Source: Pseudomonadota bacterium (GTDB lineage Bacteria > Pseudomonadota > Alphaproteobacteria > Rhizobiales > Hyphomicrobiaceae). From it: 7,443 nucleotides of DNA. The stretch spans positions 1-7,443 of the forward strand of contig JAEYYJ010000069.1 of the NCBI GenBank assembly GCA_023430845.1. Direction: 5' to 3'. The notes beneath the pieces were generated by a model. The model did no database searches. It had not been told where the DNA came from and saw only the letters and a program-made list of their open reading frames with translations. Both the position numbers and the translations under genes were made by a program. The number at the start of each line of letters is the position of its first letter. Positions within the stretch are counted from its first letter, which is position 1. Positions 6,716 to 7,443 of this stretch are shown in pieces.

Positions 6716-6967
6716 TGGGTCGTCGCCCCTGCGAATTGACTGCGTCGAACGGCAGCACGAGCAGCGCTAACTGTCGCCGACTCGCCGAATTGTGAGCATA
6801 GTCTGGCGTGAGCACATACACGAAGCCTGCACGGCGGCGGCCAAACGTCGTATACTGTTGCAGTGTTTGGTCATGAGGTGGGTCAAAAGGGCAACGCCCT
6901 ACGCCACCGGATGTTTCGCCCATAACGTCGCGGAACCGCGGCACGCTGAGGAGATGATGAGCCGATC
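6716..6967. promoter_or_regulatory. divergent spacer between uppP and the AsmA-like gene
   Basis: The spacer is 252 bp. TATACT (6851-6856) is a good -10 box for the rightward gene; its -35 region (TGCACG at 6828-6833, 17-bp spacing) is weak. The -10 is enclosed by a perfect 6-bp inverted repeat, CCAAAC (6841-6846) and GTTTGG (6865-6870), which could be an operator. GTGAGCA occurs twice, at 6792-6798 and 6808-6814, 16 bp apart. No clear leftward promoter for uppP was found. An AATTGTGAGC string (6789-6798) resembles half a lac operator, by chance as far as I can tell. Confidence 0.4.
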
Positions 6968-7443
6968 ATGAGGCGGACCCTGGTCATCCTCGGCGTCCTG
7001 GTCGTTGCGGCGCTCGCGGCGCTGTTCATCGTGCCCGCCACGATCGACTGGGACCGCTATCGCGGCGCCATCGAGGAAGAAGCGTCGCGTCTCGCTGGCC
7101 GGGAAGTTCGCATCGGCGGACGGATCAATGTGCGCCTGCTGCCGGTGCCGTACATCTACATCGAGCGCCTGAGAGTTGCGGACACCACCGCCGCCATCGG
7201 CGAGCCGCTCTTCAAGGCCGAGGCAGTCACGGTGTTGCTCGCACTTTCCCCGCTCATCGGCGGGTCGGTCGAAGCGCGCCGCGTGGATCTGGAAGGGCCA
7301 GTCCTCAATCTCGTGCTCGACGAGAACGGTAGCGGAAACTGGGCGAGCCTTACGGGCCGCGATGGCAATGCGGCGCTACCGGGCCGCATCACATTCAATG
7401 ACATCAAGATCAGTGACGGCTCACTCGTCATCCGCGAGCCCAA
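6968..7443 (+). CDS. AsmA-family protein, N-terminal part (cut by window edge)
   Basis: An open frame of 158 codons runs off the right edge. It begins with a basic residue pair and a hydrophobic segment (about residues 5-23), an uncleaved signal anchor for the inner membrane with the rest in the periplasm. The following sequence is of the AsmA type: IDWDRYR, then AGREVRIGGRINVRLLPVPY, LRVAD, a segment resembling LxxLSPLIGG, and LEGPVLNLVLDENGSGNW, the repeated amphipathic strand pattern of this superfamily. AsmA-like proteins are large (often 600-1,200 residues) and are linked to envelope biogenesis and phospholipid transport between membranes. No other in-frame ATG, GTG or TTG start lies between the upstream stop (6947-6949) and ATG 6968. 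The best Shine-Dalgarno (GAGGAG, 6948-6953) is 14 nt away, further than usual. It is divergent from uppP, another envelope gene. Confidence 0.87.
   Translation, partial: MRRTLVILGVLVVAALAALFIVPATIDWDRYRGAIEEEASRLAGREVRIGGRINVRLLPVPYIYIERLRVADTTAAIGEPLFKAEAVTVLLALSPLIGGSVEARRVDLEGPVLNLVLDENGSGNWASLTGRDGNAALPGRITFNDIKISDGSLVIREP

Noticed and set aside
6789..6798. AATTGTGAGC, identical to half of the E. coli lac operator
   Set aside because: The second half is missing, and a LacI-type site would not be expected between uppP and an AsmA-like gene; a 10-bp chance match is plausible.
6498..6944. Minus-strand frame beginning upstream of uppP
   Set aside because: Most of it overlaps uppP in another frame, and the part beyond lies in the divergent spacer without family-like sequence.

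Overview
The window (7,443 bp, GC-rich, third codon positions almost all G or C) is chromosomal housekeeping DNA. The glyA-nrdR-ribD order, the AroA N-terminus resembling the Agrobacterium CP4 type, and the PtsN, UppP and AsmA-like sequences all point to an alphaproteobacterium, most likely of the order Hyphomicrobiales. I see no transposase, integrase, phage gene, CRISPR array, tRNA or rRNA. This assignment comes from reading sequence features, not from a search.

Layout. Positions 1-1068 are on the minus strand: a MoxR-type AAA+ ATPase (217-1068) followed by the first 42 codons of aroA (EPSP synthase, running off the left edge at 1). A 232-bp divergent spacer with strong GC hairpins separates moxR from a plus-strand cluster: glyA (1301-2602), nrdR (2653-3174), ribD (3179-4321) and a hotdog-fold acyl-CoA thioesterase (4318-4788). 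The last three are tightly packed (4-nt gap, then an ATGA overlap), so nrdR, ribD and the thioesterase are probably co-translated. Next comes a 656-bp stretch without a convincing gene (4789-5444). It holds a near-consensus sigma70-type promoter directly upstream of foldable sequence (candidate small RNA, about 4950-5140) and a good sigma54-type -24/-12 element (5319-5334) ahead of ptsN (5457-5921). ptsN and uppP (5918-6715, minus strand) converge and share one CTAG as both stop codons. A 252-bp divergent spacer then leads to an AsmA-family membrane-anchored protein (from 6968), cut by the right edge.

Functional themes. glyA supplies one-carbon units, nrdR represses ribonucleotide reductase genes, and ribD performs two steps of riboflavin synthesis; these commonly sit together in alphaproteobacteria. 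Here the usual continuation (ribE, ribH, nusB) is not seen after ribD, and the usual partners of ptsN (rpoN, hpf) are not upstream of it, which suggests rearrangement around 4320-5450. uppP (lipid carrier recycling) and the AsmA-like protein both belong to the envelope.

No clearly new protein system is visible. The most interesting material is the non-coding 4789-5444 interval: the candidate structured RNA and the sigma54-type element in front of ptsN, a gene tied to RpoN physiology in other bacteria.
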